Shown here: positions 60,016 through 64,000 of the stretch, one piece after another | Numbering within the stretch: position 1 is the first letter of the stretch | Layout of the letters: the number at the start of each line of letters is the position of its first letter | Source of the DNA: Nitzschia sp. pyKryTriq1 | Lineage: Eukaryota > Bacillariophyta > Bacillariophyceae > Bacillariales > Bacillariaceae | Length of the DNA stretch: 64,000 nt | Reading direction: 5' to 3' | Assembly (NCBI GenBank): GCA_956465555.1 | Contig: OY101129.1 | Location: 868,001-932,000 of the forward strand | Program-made: the position numbers and the translations under genes | The notes under the pieces: generated by a model | What the model saw: the letters and a program-made list of their open reading frames with translations, nothing else | Database searches by the model: none | What the model was told of the DNA's origin: nothing

Positions 60016-60972
60016 GTTTTTGAGGGCTTCGCTCTTCGCGCCCAACGGGATAGCCAATCAAAAGACTAATGGTCTCCGGGTCCCCCTTGCTTGATTGGAG
60101 GGAGGTCAGGCGGGCAGGGCGGCGAGCGCGCGTGAGGTTTCAAAATGAAAGGCTGCCGCTCGTCCTGGCCGGGGACAGCTCGTCGGTGAGCGGAAATCAC
60201 GTGGAACCTACGTCGAAATCATGCAGCTTCGCCGCCGGCACCGGTCTGTAAGTAATTCTCGCCAACGCCAGCCAAAATTGTCTTACATAGGGGGAATTGA
60301 GATTTACTTAGAACAATTTGAATATGTAATGCTATATCAATAGATCGGCTTGCTTTATGTTTAGTAATCACGAATGTATATACGAAAATTGCCACTTAGA
60401 CGATCCAACGGAGATGGTCAGGCGGGAACAAGGAAATTCCAAGACCAGCGCCGCAGCAGCCAGCGGGCGTGGAACGCAAGGCAAACAGCGCCCTCGAGCA
60501 TGCTCGCTGCAGCAGCGCCGGATGATCACTTCGTCTCCTCTGCTGGACGTCCTTACTATCTCTATTTGCTATTACTGATAGCAAAAGCAAGAAGGTTGAA
60601 CCGAGTCTCGACGATTGGATCGACGAGATTGACGTGACCCTTCCCCTCTTGAAATAGAAGGAGGGACATTGCATCGGTGTCACTGTAAAACGAAGCGAAC
60701 GAACGAAATTTTGAACCGGACGCCGTTGTTGGTTGCCCCGTACTCGTGAAGCTAGTGGAAGAACGCGTGCTGTTGACTGATTGTGCGCTCCCACCTGTGA
60801 CTCTGTAAACAACTCAATCTACTGTACCAGTAATATATTTCTATCTGACGAGAAGGTCGGCTTTCGAGAGAACCGGATTGAGTAGGTAGTTGTCGTTGGA
60901 ACGGACTGAAATGCTGGTCTGAAAGTACTCGATTATTTTGTATCGAGACTAATTGCTGAATCAAAACTTGCC

Positions 60973-62430
60973 ATGTCCAAGGAGGACGGAGAAAGCGCAC
61001 CGGCGCCTGAAGACAGAAAGAAAGAAGCCGCGGGCGGGAATCCCAGTCCCGCTGCTGCGGCAGCTTCTGCCTCGCCTTCGCAGCGTAGTGATGGCGCTGC
61101 AGGCCACCCGCCCAATGATCAGAAGTATCCACCGCCTGGGCGCGCCCCAGAAGGCTATTATCAACCTGTGTACCCGACGCAGGGAGAAGCTGGGGCGCCC
61201 TACCCGCCCCCGAGGGGCTACGAAGGTGGCCCTCCGCCGTATGGAATGCATCCGCCGATGCCTGGCTACCCGATGTATCCATATCAGCCACCGATGTACC
61301 CTCACTACCCGGGCTACCCGCCGCCGATGTACGGCTACCCTCCCCCAGACCCTAACATGTACGGACGGGGAGGAGAGCATGGATACGCTAAGAAGGGCGA
61401 CGATGACTCAAAAGCAGACGACGGCGAGGGTGACGAGGACGGCGAGGACATCGTACCCGGCGCTGTCACGGCGCGCCTGAAGACGTATATCAAGCCCCGC
61501 ATCCCCACAACGCAGGACGTCTTGGATCGCCGGGCCCGAAAGAATGCGCAATCGCGAGCGCGTGCGGCCAAGTTGAGGCTGAGAGTTATTGACATTGAGA
61601 AGAAGCAGGCCGAGGACCGAACGGAAGAGGAGCAGCAGATTTTCAGGCAGTTTGAGAATCGCCGGCAGCGGAAGAACGACCGGTCAAGAGAGCGGGCGCT
61701 TGAGAAGAAGGAAGAGATCGATCGGATTCTCGCCAAGCCAGAGAAGAAGCGAACAAAAATCGAGAAGCAGTTCTTGGACAACGCGCTCAGCGCCAAGAAG
61801 CGGAAGAACGAAGGAGATCGCATGCGGCGCCAGCGTCTCAAGTCCATGGGTGTGCCCGCCAAGGTTGGTCTCAAGGGCGCGATGGCACGAGGAGTGCACA
61901 TTCCGCCAGCAGGCCGCCACGGCTACCACCCGTATCCACCGCCCTACGGTGCTCACATGGGAGAGATACCCATGAGCCCGATGCCACAAATCATGGGTGG
62001 GCATCATCCTCACATGCAATCCCCTGGAGGGTTTGGATCACCAGGAATGATGCCGGGGATGGGTTATCCAAGTCCCCAACACGCCCGCAGGGGACCTGGA
62101 GGTCCACCCGGAGCCATGGAGACTCCGGGAAGACCTGGTCCCGGCGGAAATATGCCCTACATGCCCCCCTCTCAGTCATATGAGCACCAAGGATCTGGCT
62201 CCAGAGTCGAGCAACGCCGCAATGCTGATGGCTCGATGAGCATTTCTATTGGAGGAGGATCCGGGGGCGCCGACAATGAAGGCGGCAACGGCTCGAATAA
62301 CGCGGGCGAAGAACAATCTTCCATGAATATTTCGAATGTCGCACACCTGTTGCTCTACGACGAGGAAGAGCAAGGAAAAGGACAAGATTCCGCCAATGCG
62401 GAAGAAGAAAACGAAAAAGACGAAGTCTAG
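60973..62430 (+). CDS. nuclear-type protein with 2.5 tandem 44-residue bZIP-basic-like repeats
   Basis: 485 aa from the ATG at 60973 (gccATGtcc). Residues 1-135 are Pro/Tyr/Gly-rich (PPMYPHYPGYPPPMYGYPPP), then acidic. Residues 185-291 hold 44-residue repeats: RKNAQSRARA (Asn191), RKNDRSRERA (Asn235) and RKNEGDRMRR (Asn279), each followed in the first two by an acidic/basic helix with RTEEEQQIF or RTKIEKQFL. The RKNxxSRxR core resembles the DNA-contacting bZIP basic region (NxxSRxR), but no leucine zipper follows. The C-terminal half is Met/Pro/Gly-rich, then acidic. Candidate DNA- or RNA-binding regulator; function inferred only from the motif. Single exon. GC content is visibly higher than in neighbours. 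Confidence 0.75.
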   Translation: MSKEDGESAPAPEDRKKEAAGGNPSPAAAAASASPSQRSDGAAGHPPNDQKYPPPGRAPEGYYQPVYPTQGEAGAPYPPPRGYEGGPPPYGMHPPMPGYPMYPYQPPMYPHYPGYPPPMYGYPPPDPNMYGRGGEHGYAKKGDDDSKADDGEGDEDGEDIVPGAVTARLKTYIKPRIPTTQDVLDRRARKNAQSRARAAKLRLRVIDIEKKQAEDRTEEEQQIFRQFENRRQRKNDRSRERALEKKEEIDRILAKPEKKRTKIEKQFLDNALSAKKRKNEGDRMRRQRLKSMGVPAKVGLKGAMARGVHIPPAGRHGYHPYPPPYGAHMGEIPMSPMPQIMGGHHPHMQSPGGFGSPGMMPGMGYPSPQHARRGPGGPPGAMETPGRPGPGGNMPYMPPSQSYEHQGSGSRVEQRRNADGSMSISIGGGSGGADNEGGNGSNNAGEEQSSMNISNVAHLLLYDEEEQGKGQDSANAEEENEKDEV

Positions 62431-63300
62431 CGAATTAGGACCGAGCGAATGTCGTGGTGCTCCCGCAAACCATTGAATGGAGCGACGGTGACACCACTGC
62501 TGTCAGAAATCAACCAAATGCAAGTTGACGACTCGCCATGATTCCGCGTAGATTATTACTTATATCTGTATGTTTGAAAAAGTGCTAGTGAAATACAAAC
62601 AACTACTGTGTGAAGAGGGACTTTTACATTCTATTGTATTGTAGTCGAGTATGCTGGCTGTATGGTAGCATCATCTCCTGCACTCCTCCAGTACGTACGA
62701 GAGATGAAGTCGGACTCCTACAGTACGCTCTCTCCAGGCGACTCCTCTCTAGTGAGAGAGAGAGACCCCCGAGAGAATAGGGGAAGACTTTGTCACCTTG
62801 TCGATCGTTTCGATGATGTCTCTACTAGTCCTCCCCCCTCGTGCATGCATTTGAGACTACGAATACATACTTTTTCTACCCTCAAATATAGTACTCGCTG
62901 GACGACGACGACTCCATTACCCAACAGCTAATTGTACAGTAGTATCATATCAGTACCGGTAGTCTCTCAGGTACACTTGTACAGCCATGCCAGCAGATAG
63001 TACCAGTACCCGGTAGTGATAATATTATGTAGCGGTACATACTGTACTGGTGCAGGGCCGGGCGGCGGGCGGTACAGACCCAAGCGACTCACTCGAGTGG
63101 AAAGAAACATTCTTCGTTCCTTCCTTCGTCATCGCGTCTTCTATTATGTACAGGTAGCCTGTCGCGGCATGCTTCCTTTTCCTTTGATCCATCAGATGAT
63201 CTAGCGTATGATGATGGATATCATCCATCATTGGGAACCAACAAACGCTTGATTCGCACATAAGTTCCGTAAAAGCTGCAGTATTGTAGGACTCTTTACC
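62431..63300. promoter_or_regulatory. tandem-gene spacer with GTAC cluster
   Basis: 870 bp between the bZIP-like repeat gene and the last gene. GTAC/ACCGGT elements occur at 62685-62735 and 62935-63060 (AGTACCAGTACCCGG, TGTACTGG). CTCTCT/GAGAGAG arms lie near 62725-62775. No gene is supported. Confidence 0.45.
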
Positions 63301-64000
63301 ATGGAGGACCACCTCCCGGCTGCCGAGAACCAAGATGCAAATGCGGAGGAAAGCGACAAGGATCGATGGGAAGCCTTTGTCACTCAGACTGATTGGTCGG
63401 GCCCCGTGATGCAGGAGAGCTGGTACGGCCACCGGAATCCTTGCCGTCGAATTGCCCTATTTGTCCACCTTTCTTCCTTTCTCAGCGCCGCCGCGTTGGC
63501 CTTTCACGCCTTTCCGAACTGGCCTATTTTGCATCCCTATTTGTCGCCCCAAAGCTTGAAGCGAATCAAGGAATCTCACGCCGATTGCTTGACCGCGATC
63601 TGCCATACCGTTGAAGACATTCAGCTAGAATGTGAAATGACAACGGACATGTTGGTTGTTATGGATTCCTCCACAATTCCCGAGGATCCGTTGATTGCCT
63701 TGCCAGCCGAGTGCCATGAGGCCATTCGCCTTTCTTTGGGTGACGGGTTTGAACACAAACTGTTGGCACGAACCAACGATGATGATCGCGACGCCGCCTC
63801 CAAAGCAACGGAGAAGGACGACGAACTTCCCCCAAGAGAAATCGATCTCATACACTTTCAAGATTCGACTAAGGGCAACGACAAGGAAAAACCCCACAAT
63901 ATTCCCATCTTCAAAGTGTTACCCGAGCACTGCATCGTGGAAGAGGGTTTACTCGAGGCTCTCTTCCTTGGCGAAATTTTTCGGGGTCCTACTAGTGGCG
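63301..64000 (+). CDS. single-TM protein, unrecognised (partial, runs off the window)
   Basis: The ATG at 63301 opens a frame with no stop to base 64000 (233 codons visible). The N-terminus is acidic and polar (MEDHLPAAENQDANAEESDK); a hydrophobic segment lies at about 52-70 (IALFVHLSSFLSAAALAFHA); then a polar domain with several Cys and His follows (CLTAICHTVEDIQLECEM) and an acidic stretch. A type II topology is possible. No family is recognised from this fragment. Codon use and absence of stops over 700 nt support a real gene. Confidence 0.68.
   Translation, partial: MEDHLPAAENQDANAEESDKDRWEAFVTQTDWSGPVMQESWYGHRNPCRRIALFVHLSSFLSAAALAFHAFPNWPILHPYLSPQSLKRIKESHADCLTAICHTVEDIQLECEMTTDMLVVMDSSTIPEDPLIALPAECHEAIRLSLGDGFEHKLLARTNDDDRDAASKATEKDDELPPREIDLIHFQDSTKGNDKEKPHNIPIFKVLPEHCIVEEGLLEALFLGEIFRGPTSG

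Larger units (their letters stand above)
59428..60972. other. 1.5-kb intergenic region with the densest GTAC and CTAG palindrome cluster
   Basis: No gene is supported. 59655-59780 is rich in CTAGTAG/CTACTAG and CTCTCT, partly self-complementary. 59785-60015 holds about 18 GTAC tetramers by eye, including GTACCGGTAC twice. The remainder (60020-60970), the promoter side of the next gene, is GC-rich with no clear feature. Confidence 0.5.

Noticed and set aside
1-64000. CRISPR arrays, rRNA, virus-like elements and autonomous mobile elements
   Set aside because: None seen: no spaced identical repeats, no rRNA-like stretches, no reverse transcriptase, integrase, capsid or transposase motifs.

Overview
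The window is nuclear DNA from a eukaryotic alga, most likely a diatom or close stramenopile relative. Genes are dense, on both strands, with short GT-AG introns (mostly 71-235 nt). Several proteins carry the bipartite plastid-targeting leader of secondary red-lineage plastids: a signal peptide cleaved just before a Phe, as in AFF, GF, AFS, SGF, AFT and AFA. Two of these also carry a twin-arginine thylakoid-lumen signal. The species is not inferred. I support 30 protein-coding genes, two of them cut by the window edges. I see no rRNA, convincing tRNA, CRISPR array, virus-like element or autonomous transposon.

Layout. 0-12.6 kb: 3' end of a class I cyclic-nucleotide phosphodiesterase; a sulfotransferase-like type II membrane protein with a huge acidic repeat tail (-); an LRR-type protein (+); a three-exon P5A-type ATPase (+); a plastid DoxX-like membrane protein (-). 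13-25 kb: a secreted parallel beta-helix protein, a small secreted protein (-), an acidic unknown, a membrane-anchored beta-propeller-like protein (-), a two-exon subtilase, and a three-exon membrane protein with a reading-frame break. 25-40 kb: a likely thylakoid-lumen protein (-), a small membrane protein, a 2-oxoglutarate/Fe(II) oxygenase (-), a GT64/exostosin-like glycosyltransferase, a plastid unknown (-), a plastid PDZ protein, a PsbQ-like lumenal protein (-), an eight-TM membrane protein and an LRR protein. 40-51 kb: a plastid Gfo/Idh/MocA oxidoreductase (-), a four-carbon acid-sugar kinase, and three members (A, B, C) of an unrecognised secreted beta-strand-rich family. B and C are divergent, equal in length and almost identical over a 500-nt core. 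Next comes a paralogue of the eight-TM protein. 52-64 kb: farnesyl-diphosphate-synthase-like (-), TRAPPC8/Trs85 (five exons), a protein with 44-residue bZIP-basic-like repeats, and the 5' end of an unrecognised membrane protein.

Gene function does not form one pathway. Threads are secretory traffic and ER quality control (TRAPPC8, P5A ATPase, GT64), plastid/thylakoid proteins, and two local duplications (the A/B/C family and the eight-TM pair). The most unusual non-coding signal is recurrent intergenic clustering of GTAC-containing palindromes (ACCGGT, GTACCGGTAC, CGAGTAC) and CTAG, often in divergent promoters and essentially absent from coding exons. Other regulatory or repeat candidates are four evenly spaced TTTCGCG boxes, a 27-bp inverted pair 350 bp apart, a 70-bp dispersed intergenic repeat, and two introns that are multiples of three and free of stops. 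Start codons were set at the first supported ATG. Exon limits were read by eye from GT/AG, phase and protein continuity, and need transcript evidence.
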